The position numbers were made by a program, and so were the translations under genes. Below the pieces are notes generated by a model, which worked only from the letters and a program-made list of their open reading frames with translations, had not been told where the DNA came from and did not search any database. A stretch of DNA of 56,828 nucleotides from Catenulispora rubra (GTDB taxonomy: Bacteria; Actinomycetota; Actinomycetes; Streptomycetales; Catenulisporaceae), in NCBI RefSeq assembly GCF_015356825.1, contig NZ_JAACYW010000042.1:1-56828 (forward strand). The letters run 5' to 3'. Numbering within the stretch: position 1 is the first letter of the stretch; every line of letters begins with the position of its first letter. This document shows positions 25,669 to 33,569 of the stretch, one piece after another.

Positions 25669-26220
25669 TTGAACTCCATCATGCACGCCTCCGAACCGCT
25701 CACCACCAAAGAGTTCTTCGCCCTCGATGTGGACGAGAAGCTCAAGGTGGAACTCTTCGGAGGTGCACTGGCCGTGAGTCCATCATCAAAGCCCTGGCAC
25801 GGCAGGGCCGCCAACCGCCTCGCACGAGTGCTGGAGGACACACTCGGCGACCAGTTCCCGGTGTTCACCGATCTCGACGTCATCATCGATGAGGAAACCG
25901 TGCCGCGCCCCGATGTGTTCATCATCGACGGCACCGCGTTCGGTCCCGACAAGGTCGCCGAAGCGCGTGATGTGGTGCTGGCGGTCGAAATCATGTCGCC
26001 GGGCTCAGTGTTGAACGATCGCCGAATCAAACCCTCGCTCTACCGCGACGCGGGCATTCCCTCGTGGCGCATCGAGCGCAGCGGTCAACAACTGGCGCTT
26101 TTCGAGATCCCGGTCCGTGGCGAAGAGCAGGTTCACCTCGGCCAGGTCATCCTCAAGGTCGCCGGCATCGATGTCCTCATCGACCTCGACGCGATCGCTC
26201 GTTACGCCTTCCGCTTATGA
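25669..26220 (+). CDS. Uma2-family (DUF820) PD-(D/E)XK nuclease-like protein
   Basis: A 183-residue protein. LTTKEFFALDVDEKLKVELFGG is followed by the core nuclease-fold pattern: Asp in VPRPDVFII, Glu in LAVEIMSPGS, and NDRRIKPSLYRDAGIPSWRIE. The TTG at 25669 is preferred over an ATG at 25624 because a perfect AAGGAGG lies 7 nt upstream. Uma2 proteins are expanded in actinobacteria and cyanobacteria; their biological role is poorly known. It is the only plus-strand gene among glycosyltransferases, has lower GC than they do, and ends 1 nt from the convergent gene at 26222. These points suggest insertion into an older cluster. Confidence 0.8.
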   Translation: MNSIMHASEPLTTKEFFALDVDEKLKVELFGGALAVSPSSKPWHGRAANRLARVLEDTLGDQFPVFTDLDVIIDEETVPRPDVFIIDGTAFGPDKVAEARDVVLAVEIMSPGSVLNDRRIKPSLYRDAGIPSWRIERSGQQLALFEIPVRGEEQVHLGQVILKVAGIDVLIDLDAIARYAFRL

Positions 26221-26221
26221 C

Positions 26222-27484
26222 CTACTTCAGCTTCTTCCGCAGCCCGCGATAGGCCCGATCCGCCTTCCGCACCGCCAGATGCAGCCCAGGCCGCTCCTCC
26301 AGCCGGTCGCGCCGCGTCAGCCCGGGGAGCGGCTCGCCGTTCGGGCCCAGCTGGGCGCGCAGGCGCTCGATCTCGGCCTCCAGCTCGCGCACCCGCTTCT
26401 TGCCCGTCGACTCCGGCCACTCCGGGTAGGCGCTGACCACGCGGCCGCGCTCGCGGGTGTACGCCGCCAGCAGCTGCGCGGCCACGACCTTGCTGTCGTG
26501 GCGCTGCGTCACCCAGGTCAGGCCCTCGGCGCGCAGCCGGGCGCGCTCCACCGGGTCCGCCGCCAGTTTGCGCACCACGTCGCCGAGCGTCGCGCCGGTG
26601 GCCTCGACGATCGGTACCTCCGACACCGGCGCGCCGGGCATCGCCTCGCGCGCCCGCACCCGGTCGTGGATGTGCGCGATGGCGATCGCGCCGCTGGCCA
26701 TCGCCTCGCAGGAGACCACGCCGTGGTCGCCGATGGTCAGCGAGTCGACCACCAGGTCCGCCTTGGCGAACTCCGCTTTGACCTGGTCGCGGGTCAGGCC
26801 GGACAGCGGGCGATAGACGATCACGCCCTCGTCGTGCAGCGGCCGCAGGGCGGCGTCGACCAGGTCCGAGCCCTTCGTGGCGCGGCGGGAGGGCATGTGC
26901 ACCACGACCGGGACGGCCGGTTCGGCGCCGCGCGGGGTGTGCCAGGCCGCGACGTCCAGGGCCAGCGGGACCAGCTCGGCGTCCGGGACGTAGTCCGGAA
27001 GGCCGGCGGTGGAGACGAACATCGCGTCGCAGAAGCGGCGGGCCACCGAGACCCGGGCCAAGATGGCGTCCTCGTCGACGGCGGCGCCGGCCAGGTACGA
27101 GTCCGGCTCCCGCTCGGCGTGGACCGACGGCAGGCGCACGTCGGAGCCGTGCCAGTGCATGTAGACCCGCTTGCCGAGCGACCGGAGCAGCGGCAGGTCC
27201 CACAGCTCGGGCAGCACCGGCTCCTTGGCGTCCAGCAGCCCGCGGCCGTACTGCAGGTGGAACACGTCGAACCCGCGCACCGCCTCGTCCAGCGCCTGCC
27301 AGCGGTACATCGGATCGGCCAGCAGCCGGTCCTGGTCCCACTCGCGGTCCGGCCTCAGGCCGAACGCCGGCTCACCGAACGACCACACCTGCGCTTCCAC
27401 GCCTTGCGCGCGCAGCGCCTCGGCCCACTCGGACGGCTGGCCGGCGATGTCCCTGGGGGCGTACAGGACGCGGAGCTTCGACAC
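26222..27484 (-). CDS. GT-B glycosyltransferase-like protein, paralogue B2
   Basis: A 420-residue homologue of the 22048 gene. It begins LRVLYAPRDIAGQPSEWAEAL and has FDVFHLQYGRGLL, MHWHGSDVRLPS, VVVHMPSRRATKGSDLV and GDHGVVSCEAMASG. A C-terminal coiled-coil segment (VRELEAEIERLRAQLG) and a basic end (RAYRGLRKKLK) are not in the paralogue. The stop lies 1 nt from the end of the Uma2 gene with no terminator between. GTG start at 27484 with a weak ribosome site. The 43-nt gap to the next upstream gene suggests one transcript with 27528-29777. Confidence 0.72.
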   Translation of the reverse strand: MSKLRVLYAPRDIAGQPSEWAEALRAQGVEAQVWSFGEPAFGLRPDREWDQDRLLADPMYRWQALDEAVRGFDVFHLQYGRGLLDAKEPVLPELWDLPLLRSLGKRVYMHWHGSDVRLPSVHAEREPDSYLAGAAVDEDAILARVSVARRFCDAMFVSTAGLPDYVPDAELVPLALDVAAWHTPRGAEPAVPVVVHMPSRRATKGSDLVDAALRPLHDEGVIVYRPLSGLTRDQVKAEFAKADLVVDSLTIGDHGVVSCEAMASGAIAIAHIHDRVRAREAMPGAPVSEVPIVEATGATLGDVVRKLAADPVERARLRAEGLTWVTQRHDSKVVAAQLLAAYTRERGRVVSAYPEWPESTGKKRVRELEAEIERLRAQLGPNGEPLPGLTRRDRLEERPGLHLAVRKADRAYRGLRKKLK

Positions 27485-27527
27485 GGACCGACCCTACTGC
27501 GCAGGGCCGGTCCGGAACCACTTGCGC

Positions 27528-28694
27528 TCACTCGCCCCGCGGGGTCAGCCGTTCGTAGATCCCCTTCAGCACCTCGGAATCGGCCTCCCAGCTCAACGCC
27601 GGGGCGGCCGCGCGCACGTTGACCGCGTAGGTCGCGTAGTTGTCCGCGACCTCCTGCAACGCGGCGGCGAGCGAGGCCGCGTCGCCCGGCGTGTACAGCG
27701 CCCCGAGCTTGTGCTCCTCGACCACGCGCCGCAGTTCCTGCACGTCCGTGCCGACCACCGGGACCCCGGCGCGCACGGCGTGGAACAGCTTGTTCGGCAT
27801 GGCCAGCCGGTGGTTCAGCCACTTGTCGGAGTGCGTGACCAGCGAGATGCCCAGCTCCCGCAGCAGCGCGTCCACCTCGTCCACCGGACGCGCGCCGACC
27901 ACCTCGGCGGCCTTGGAGTCGTAAGAGCCCAGATACGTGTCGTCGGCCGGCCCGGCGATGACGATCCGCAGCGGCTTCACCAGCTCCGACGCCCCGGCGA
28001 TGGCCTCCAGCTCGCGGAACGGCGCGATCCGGCCCGCGTATACGGCCCCTGACACCGTCTTCGGCGGGTCCACCGGACCGCCCTCGGGCATCGGGAAGGT
28101 GTTGCGGACGACCTCGACGTGCCGCCAGCCGTACGCCTCGCGCAGCGCGTCGGCCACGCCCTGCCCGACGGTGATCACCGTGGCCGCCCGCGCGCCCCAG
28201 GCCTGTTCCTGCTTGGCTTCCCGGCGCTTCTGCGACGGCGTCGGGCGGCCGACGCGCGGCCGCCCCTGCCACAGCTCGTGCGTGTCGTAGACGAGCGGCA
28301 CCCGGTGCTCCTGCGCCAGTTCCACGCCGAGCGACAGGGTGTTGAAATCGTGCGCGTGCACGACGTCGAACTCCTGCCCGGCGGCCAGCTGCCGGGCGTT
28401 GGCCCGCCACGAGGCGAACGCCGAGTTCCGGTGCTGCGGCAGCAGCAGCCAGCGCGCGGCCCGCAGGTGCGGCGGCAGCTTGCGGCGCGCGCCCAGCGAT
28501 TCGGCGCCCTCCTTGCGGAACGCCGACCCGGCGCCGACGCTGGCCACCGTGACACCCGCCGGCGGCTCATAGCCGGTCGAGACGTCCTTGCCGATCACGT
28601 GGACCGCGTGGCCGGCGCCGGCCAGCGCCGCGGCCTCGCGCATCACCCGGGTGTCGGTCGCGACGTTGGAGATGACGAGCATCAGGATGCGCAT
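27528..28694 (-). CDS. GT4-type glycosyltransferase
   Basis: A 388-residue GT-B enzyme. RILMLVISNVATDTRVMREAAALAGAGH opens the protein; VVHAHDFNTL and LVYDTHELWQGRP follow, and the C-terminal half has AVYAGRIAPFRELE and the Asn-Lys motif RLAMPNKLFHAVRAGVPVVGTDV. Length is ordinary for GT4, unlike the enlarged paralogues at 20387 and 23813. It starts 6 nt after the stop of the GT2 gene, so both probably share a transcript. The ATG lies in gcgcATGCGCATCC with little ribosome-site signal, as expected for a coupled gene. Sugar and acceptor unknown. Confidence 0.82.
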   Translation of the reverse strand: MRILMLVISNVATDTRVMREAAALAGAGHAVHVIGKDVSTGYEPPAGVTVASVGAGSAFRKEGAESLGARRKLPPHLRAARWLLLPQHRNSAFASWRANARQLAAGQEFDVVHAHDFNTLSLGVELAQEHRVPLVYDTHELWQGRPRVGRPTPSQKRREAKQEQAWGARAATVITVGQGVADALREAYGWRHVEVVRNTFPMPEGGPVDPPKTVSGAVYAGRIAPFRELEAIAGASELVKPLRIVIAGPADDTYLGSYDSKAAEVVGARPVDEVDALLRELGISLVTHSDKWLNHRLAMPNKLFHAVRAGVPVVGTDVQELRRVVEEHKLGALYTPGDAASLAAALQEVADNYATYAVNVRAAAPALSWEADSEVLKGIYERLTPRGE

Positions 28695-28700
28695 GCGCGG

Positions 28701-29777
28701 CTACTTCTTAGGGGTCTTGGAGGATTTGCCGGTGGCCTTGGCCAGCCGCGCGGGGGAGGTGAGGAAGCCGTAGCCCCAGGAGCCGTGCATGGTGGCCAGC
28801 ACCAGCGGCAGCCGGGCCCGGACGCCCGCGGGCAGGCCGCGGGACTCGTAGAGCGCGCCGGCGGTCAGCGCGCCGAAGTAGCCGACCGGGATCACGAAGC
28901 CGAGCGCGGCTATCCCGGGGCCGCCGGTGACGCCGGCCAGGCCGACGACCGTCCCGGCGGCGACGGCCAGCAGCGCCCCGGGCGGCGCGAGGTAGCGCAG
29001 GTTGGCGGTGCCGGCGTGGGTGCGCATCACGACGCGGCGCCAGCGGCCGTACTCTTTGTACTGCTTCGCCAGAGCCTTGAGATTCGGGCGCGGCCGGTAG
29101 GTCACCGACAGGCTCGGGTCGAACCAGATCAGCCGGCCGGACTCGCGGATCCGGTGGTTCAGCTCCCAGTCCTGGGCCCGGGTGAAGTGCTCGTCGTAGC
29201 CGCCGAGCTCGTCGAGCACGTCGCGCCGGAAGACGCCGAGGTAGACGGTGTCCGACGGGCCGCTCTCGCCGCCGGTGTGGTTGGGGGCGTTGCCGACGCC
29301 CAGCTTGCTGGTCATGGCGCGGGCCACGGCCTGCTCGAAGACGGTGACGCCCTCGGCGCGCATGACGCCGCCGACGTTGGCCGCACCGGTCTTTTCGAGC
29401 AGCCGCACCGCGGTCTGGATGTAGCCGGGGACGAGCTCGCCGTGGCCGTCGACGCGGACCACGATGTCGTGCCTGACCTCGGCCAGAGCCGCGTTCAGGG
29501 CGGCCGGGGTGCGGCCGGTGGGGTTCGGCACGCTGCGCACCCGGGGGTCGGCGGCCGACAGTTCGTCGGCGACCTCCTGAGTGCGGTCCGTGCTCGGGCC
29601 GATCGCCAGGATCAGCTCCAGTTCGCCGGGGTAGCCCTGGGCCAGGACACCGTTGACGGCGAACGCGAGGTGGCGCTCCTCGTTGAGGACCGGCATGATC
29701 ACCGATACCGGGGGCCAGGCGGTCCTGGTCTCCTCAACGGATGCCGCGGTGGGTGCGGAGGGTTCTGAGACGTTCAT
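28701..29777 (-). CDS. GT2 glycosyltransferase with C-terminal membrane helices (ExoA-like)
   Basis: A 358-residue GT2 enzyme. The catalytic domain shows VSVIMPVLNEERHL, the donor site IGPSTDRTQE, a DGH variant of the usual DxD motif (VVRVDGHGEL) and the acceptor-site QDWELNHRIR. Three hydrophobic segments lie at about 265-330. The layout matches membrane-bound GT2 enzymes such as ExoA that extend lipid-linked oligosaccharides. First gene of a minus-strand run continuing to 26222; ATG at 29777. The 80-nt upstream gap separates it from the ACT gene. Confidence 0.8.
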   Translation of the reverse strand: MNVSEPSAPTAASVEETRTAWPPVSVIMPVLNEERHLAFAVNGVLAQGYPGELELILAIGPSTDRTQEVADELSAADPRVRSVPNPTGRTPAALNAALAEVRHDIVVRVDGHGELVPGYIQTAVRLLEKTGAANVGGVMRAEGVTVFEQAVARAMTSKLGVGNAPNHTGGESGPSDTVYLGVFRRDVLDELGGYDEHFTRAQDWELNHRIRESGRLIWFDPSLSVTYRPRPNLKALAKQYKEYGRWRRVVMRTHAGTANLRYLAPPGALLAVAAGTVVGLAGVTGGPGIAALGFVIPVGYFGALTAGALYESRGLPAGVRARLPLVLATMHGSWGYGFLTSPARLAKATGKSSKTPKK

Positions 29778-29857
29778 CGTCGGTCAGATTACCGGCCTAC
29801 TCTGAACCCTCGGGGCAGATGCACAGACTGCGACCATCCGGTGACCGGACAGGGTCT

Positions 29858-30235
29858 TCAGTCGACGGCATGTCCGGCCGCCCGCAACGCCGCGACCGCG
29901 CGCTCGGTGTCGGATTCGGGCACCAGCACCAGATCGGCGTGGAACGTCGAGGCGACGAACACCGGCACCGCTGCCGCGGCCAGCGGTTCCAGCAGCGCGG
30001 CGAGCATGCCCGGCAGGTTCAGGCCGTGCGCGGTGTCGCCGCCGTAGAGCGCGCGCCACAGCTCGGCGTCCGCGCTCCCGTGCTCGACGACCTCGCGGAC
30101 CACGGTCAGCCCCTCGGGGGCGCGGACCTGCGCGATCCAGCCGCTCGGCGGCGCGACGGCGGCCGGCAGGTGCTCGACCGCGAAGCGTCCGGGGACCAGG
30201 CGCAGACGCTGGGCCCGCTCGCCGGCGGCGCTCAT
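29858..30235 (-). CDS. ACT-domain protein (COG3603-like)
   Basis: A 125-residue protein. RLRLVPGRFAVEHLPA, a central WIAQVRAPEGLTVVRE, LNLPGMLAALLEPLAAAAVPVFVASTFHADLVLVPE and the final ALRAAGH match the two-ACT-repeat family of small uncharacterised proteins thought to bind amino acids. Its ATG overlaps the thioesterase stop by 4 nt (ATGA), so the pair is translated together. The ligand is unknown. The family assignment rests on pattern recognition of the C-terminal half. Confidence 0.7.
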   Translation of the reverse strand: MSAAGERAQRLRLVPGRFAVEHLPAAVAPPSGWIAQVRAPEGLTVVREVVEHGSADAELWRALYGGDTAHGLNLPGMLAALLEPLAAAAVPVFVASTFHADLVLVPESDTERAVAALRAAGHAVD

Positions 30236-30885
30236 CGCCCGGCCTCCGGGCTGCTCGCCGAGCTGCTCGCCGGGTCATTCGCTGGGCCATTCGCCGCAGC
30301 CAGCGCGGCCTCCTCGGCCCGCCGCCCAGCCTGATCCCGAACAGCCTGGTCCCGTCCCGCCTGATCCCGCGCGGCCTGGATGGCGCGGCGGCGGGCCAGC
30401 CGGTGGCTCCGCCGGATCTCGGCCTCGCCGTGCCGGCGCCGGTCCAGATCGGTCTCCAGCACCAGCGGCGGCACCGAGCGCGGCTGGCCCTTGTCGTCGA
30501 CGGCGACGAACACCAGGTAGGCGCTGGCCACGTGGCGCGGCGCGGTCCCGGCCTCGTTCCAGGGCTCGGCCATCACCCGCACGCCGACCTCCATCGAGGT
30601 GGCGCCGACCCAGTTCACCTGCGCGTAGGCATGGACCAGGTCGCCGACCCGGACCGGGTTCAGGAACTGCATCTCGTCCATGGCGGCGGTGACCGCGGGT
30701 CCCCCGGAGTGCCGCCCGGCCACGGCCCCGGCGACGTCGTCGACGAACTTCATGACCACGCCGCCGTGGACGGTGCCCAGGAGGTTCACCTCGGTGGGCC
30801 CCATGATGTGGGACAGCATGGTCCGCGAGGCGGCGGTGGTGCGGGGCGCGGGCTCGGGGATACTGCGCGAGGCGTCATCGGTCAC
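30232..30885 (-). CDS. Hotdog-fold acyl-CoA thioesterase
   Basis: A 217-residue protein. The hotdog domain (about 25-150) contains MLSHIMGPTEVNLLGTVHGG, MKFVDDVAGAVAGRHSGG and MDEMQFLNPVRVGDLVHAYAQVNWVG, typical of YciA/BACH-type enzymes that hydrolyse acyl-CoA. The last 60 residues are low complexity (ARDQAGRDQAVRDQAGR, then Ala/Ser/Pro). The GTG at 30885 was chosen because TACGCT lies exactly 6 nt upstream of it, the arrangement of leaderless actinobacterial transcripts; GAAGGG directly abuts the GTG and could not act as a ribosome site. Coupled to the ACT gene downstream. Confidence 0.78.
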   Translation of the reverse strand: MTDDASRSIPEPAPRTTAASRTMLSHIMGPTEVNLLGTVHGGVVMKFVDDVAGAVAGRHSGGPAVTAAMDEMQFLNPVRVGDLVHAYAQVNWVGATSMEVGVRVMAEPWNEAGTAPRHVASAYLVFVAVDDKGQPRSVPPLVLETDLDRRRHGEAEIRRSHRLARRRAIQAARDQAGRDQAVRDQAGRRAEEAALAAANGPANDPASSSASSPEAGR

Positions 30886-30897
30886 CCCTTCAGCGTA
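30886..30897 (-). promoter_or_regulatory. -10 element of a probable leaderless transcript
   Basis: On the minus strand TACGCT (30892-30897) then GAAGGG then the GTG start. The 17-nt sequence CTACGCTGAAGGGGTGA is identical to that at the histidine kinase start (35538-35555 region). Confidence 0.55.
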
Positions 30898-31000
30898 GAT
30901 CGTCCCGGGACGTGCCTCGATCCGGGCATCGGTCCCGATGCGCCGGAGACGGTAGCGCCGGTGGGACCCGGGTAAGGGGGCTATCCACGCCGCGCTCCTG

Positions 31001-31029
31001 GGGACAAAATCGCAGGGAGCGGATACTAG
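31001..31029 (+). promoter_or_regulatory. Candidate promoter of the 31046 gene
   Basis: GGGACA (31001-31006), a 17-nt spacer and TACTAG (31024-31029). The start codon is 17 nt downstream, with AGGGGG between. The -35 is only partly consensus. Confidence 0.45.
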
Positions 31030-31045
31030 ACAGGGGGCGTCCGGC

Positions 31046-31882
31046 ATGACTAACAACATCTCCGCGAGACGCGGGGCGAAGATAGCGGTTTTCGCGGCAC
31101 TGGTGCTCTTGATCCTCGTCGCCGCCTTCGACAACCAGTGGACCGGCCACTGGCGCGACGGCAGGTCGGCCGTGGGCGGCAACGCGACGCACAGCTGGAT
31201 CGCCGGACCGGTCAGGGGCCTGAGCGCGCTGGCGTGGCGGGCGACGAAGGAAGCCGGCGAGCCGGCCCGCGTCTTCTTCGGCATGACGGCCGAGCCGGTG
31301 ATCGCGGTGGTACTGACCTTCCTGCTGCTGATGGTGGTCTGCCGCGGCGTGGCGGCCCGGCGCGGACGCTGGACCCTGTTCCTCGGCTCGTGGTTCGTCA
31401 CCGGCGTGGCCGCGGCCATCGCGCTGATCGCCGGCTCCGCCATCGCCGGCATCGGTATCGCCAACGGCCTGACCGACGGCGGGAACACGCAGTTCGGGCG
31501 CGGGGACATCTACTTCACGCTGATCTCGATGGGCCTGGAGTTCGGGCTGTTCGCGGGCTGGCTGGTCGGGTTCGTGGCGGTGCTGGTCTACGGGTCGACC
31601 GAGCTCTCGGAGCCGGTGAGCACGACCCAGGAGTACGAGGCGCCGTCGTACGCCGACTACACGTCGTCGGCCATGTCCTCGGCGGCGCCGTCGTCCGGGG
31701 CGGGTTCGAGCGAGGACTACTCGTTCACGCCGACGTCGCCGTACGCTTCGGGTTCCCCGGGGTCCGCCGACGGGGGCGGGGGCTACGGCGGCCACGGCGG
31801 CTACGAGTCGCCGACCGCCGCCACGACGGAGCTCACGCCGCCGCAGGAGAGCGACCCCTACGGCGGCGCGCGGCCCTACTGA
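31046..31882 (+). CDS. Membrane protein of unknown function with a low-complexity tail
   Basis: A 278-residue protein. Helix 1 (about 12-28, KIAVFAALVLLILVAAF) is followed by an outer loop; three more hydrophobic segments lie at about 82-100, 107-133 and 152-178. The last 95 residues are a soluble tail rich in Ser, Thr, Tyr, Gly and Pro (YADYTSSAMSSAAPSSG; GGGGYGGHGGYESP). The ATG has a good AGGGGG site and a plausible promoter. It is monocistronic, divergent from the thioesterase. The tail resembles phosphorylated or interaction tails of actinobacterial cell-envelope proteins, but that is only a resemblance. Confidence 0.65.
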   Translation: MTNNISARRGAKIAVFAALVLLILVAAFDNQWTGHWRDGRSAVGGNATHSWIAGPVRGLSALAWRATKEAGEPARVFFGMTAEPVIAVVLTFLLLMVVCRGVAARRGRWTLFLGSWFVTGVAAAIALIAGSAIAGIGIANGLTDGGNTQFGRGDIYFTLISMGLEFGLFAGWLVGFVAVLVYGSTELSEPVSTTQEYEAPSYADYTSSAMSSAAPSSGAGSSEDYSFTPTSPYASGSPGSADGGGGYGGHGGYESPTAATTELTPPQESDPYGGARPY

Positions 31883-32209
31883 CAGGACAGTTCAGTCCTC
31901 GGCCGGGCCGTAGACCACGTGCAGGATGCCGGACTTGAAGACGTCGCACTTGATCAACTGCATGGCGGTCACCATCACCGCGGGCTTCTTCTTCGACGCC
32001 GCCTGGCCGGACCGCGAGGAGGCCGGCCAGGACCTGCAGTTCGCCAGGGCGCTCGGCGACGCGCGCAAGATCGGCGTCTCGCCTTCGGCGGGCTCCGTGT
32101 CGGTCGCTTCACAGGGTCAGACGGAGGCGCGGCGCCGAACTCATCGCCCTGAGCGAAGATTTTCTCGCCGGATCGATGAATCGGCGCGCCGACGCGGGTC
32201 TGTAGTGAC
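31883..32209. other. Gene-poor region
   Basis: 327 nt. A minus-strand frame at about 31895-32095 is GC3-rich and encodes KKKPAVMVTAMQLIKCDVF near its end, but it has no credible start codon and matches nothing I recognise; it may be a gene remnant. No RNA gene or terminator was identified. Confidence 0.3.
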
Positions 32210-32443
32210 GTGGGACGCATTGAGCGGTATGACGTGTCGACGATCGAGCAGCCGACCAGGGCGGACCTGGAGCGGCTGGCCCGGCGGCGGCTCGACGCCC
32301 GGCGGCGGGGATGCGAGCTGGTGCTCACCGGGGTCGGCGAGCGGCTGCGGCTGCTGCTGGCGCTGACCGGGCTGGACGAGGTGTTCGTGATCGGCGGCGC
32401 GGCTCCGCCGGATGAGGGAGCGGAGCTTGAGTTCGAAGGCTGA
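32210..32443 (+). CDS. Short STAS-like protein, possibly N-terminally truncated
   Basis: A 77-residue ORF. RADLERLARRRLDARRRGCELVLTGVGERLRLLLALTGLDEVF matches the second half of STAS domains of anti-sigma-factor antagonists. The first strands and the region before the usual phosphorylatable Ser are shortened or absent, so it may be a remnant. GTG start at 32210 without a clear ribosome site. It converges with the ECF sigma gene; small STAS genes next to this sigma class are common in actinomycetes. Confidence 0.45.
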   Translation: MGRIERYDVSTIEQPTRADLERLARRRLDARRRGCELVLTGVGERLRLLLALTGLDEVFVIGGAAPPDEGAELEFEG

Positions 32444-32483
32444 GATTGAGGCTGAGCCGGGCTGAGCAGGGCTGAGGGCTGGC

Positions 32484-33485
32484 TCAGGCCGGCGTGCCGT
32501 CGGCCTGCAACCGCGCGGGCACACCGAACAGCGGGAACAGCCGGTCGGTGTCCAGGTAGTTGCCGATACCGGCCAACTGCCCGTCCCGGATCTCCAGGAC
32601 CATGATCGCCCACGGTGTGAACCCGTCGCCGTCCTCGGCCGGACGGTACTGCGCGAACGCCGGCGACCCGTTGGCCTCGACGGCCAGCAGCCGCGAGCCG
32701 CGGCAGCCGCCCCCGGCGCCGTTCCACCATGCGCGCAGCTCGTCGATGCCCTGCAGCCAGAGCTGGTAGGGCGGCATGTTCAGCGAGACGTCGGCGCGCA
32801 GCAGCTCGGTCAGACCCTCGATGTCGAAGGCCTCGAAGGCCTTGACGTACTTGCCCAGGAACTCGCGCTGCTCCTCGTCCAGCGGCTTGGCGGTGTCCCC
32901 GCCGGCGGCGCCGTCTTCGGCCAGGGTGGCGCGAGCCCGCTGCAACGCGCTGTTCACCGAGGCCACCGACGAGTCCAGCAGTTCGGCGGTCTCCGCCGCC
33001 GACCACGCCAGCACCTCGCGCAGGATCAGCACGGCCCGCTGCCGGGGCGCGAGCTTCTGCAGCGCGGCGACGAACGCCAGCCGGATGCTCTCCCGTCCCA
33101 CGGCCACCTCGGCGGGGTCCCCGGCGAGCACCCGCTCGTCCGGGACCGGCCCGACCCAGATGTTCTCCTCCAGCTGTGCCAGATTCGGCGCGGTCGCCGA
33201 CCCCGGCGAGAACAGGTCCATCGGCCGCGCCCGGCGCTGCGCGGCCGGCGCCATGTCCAGGCACACGTTCGTCGCGATCCGGTACAGCCAGGTCCGCAGC
33301 TGCGAGCGCCCCTGGAACCCCTCGAACTTGGACCAGGCGCGCAGCAGCGTCTCCTGCACCGCGTCCTCGGCCTCGAAGGCGGAGCCCAGCATGCGGTAGC
33401 AGTAGGCGGTCAGCTCGCGCCGGAAGGGTTCGAGCTGGTCGGCGACGGCGTCTCGGTCGATGGTCGTGGACACGTTTTTCACCAT
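32484..33485 (-). CDS. ECF sigma factor with SnoaL-like C-terminal domain
   Basis: A 333-residue protein. Region 2 (about 20-90) has RELTAYCYRMLGSAFEAEDAVQETLLRAW and LRTWLYRIATNVCLD. Region 4 (about 140-195) has LAPRQRAVLILREVLAWSAAETAELLDSSVASVNSALQRAR. A SnoaL-like domain (about 210-325) ends the protein with the DGQLAGIGNYLDTDRLFPLFG stretch. This is the SigX5/ECF41-type layout, in which the extra domain controls sigma activity and no separate anti-sigma factor is needed. ATG at 33485; GTGs at codons 2 and 5 are alternatives. No terminator-quality stem follows; 32451-32487 has short repeats of gctgag. Confidence 0.85.
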   Translation of the reverse strand: MVKNVSTTIDRDAVADQLEPFRRELTAYCYRMLGSAFEAEDAVQETLLRAWSKFEGFQGRSQLRTWLYRIATNVCLDMAPAAQRRARPMDLFSPGSATAPNLAQLEENIWVGPVPDERVLAGDPAEVAVGRESIRLAFVAALQKLAPRQRAVLILREVLAWSAAETAELLDSSVASVNSALQRARATLAEDGAAGGDTAKPLDEEQREFLGKYVKAFEAFDIEGLTELLRADVSLNMPPYQLWLQGIDELRAWWNGAGGGCRGSRLLAVEANGSPAFAQYRPAEDGDGFTPWAIMVLEIRDGQLAGIGNYLDTDRLFPLFGVPARLQADGTPA

Positions 33486-33569
33486 AGCCCGGGGTTCTGA
33501 CAGACGGGGCGGTGCTTGGGGAATCCGGGACGGCGGAACGCGCTGATCACGGGCCTGGAAGCGCAGCGG

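Noticed and set aside
31895..32095. Minus-strand gene
   Set aside because: Open and GC3-rich but with no usable start codon and no recognisable family; kept only as a note in the gene-poor region.
31975..33264. A long minus-strand frame overlapping the ECF sigma and STAS-like genes
   Set aside because: Arg/Ala/Gly-rich and out of frame with the clear sigma factor; no start or motif.
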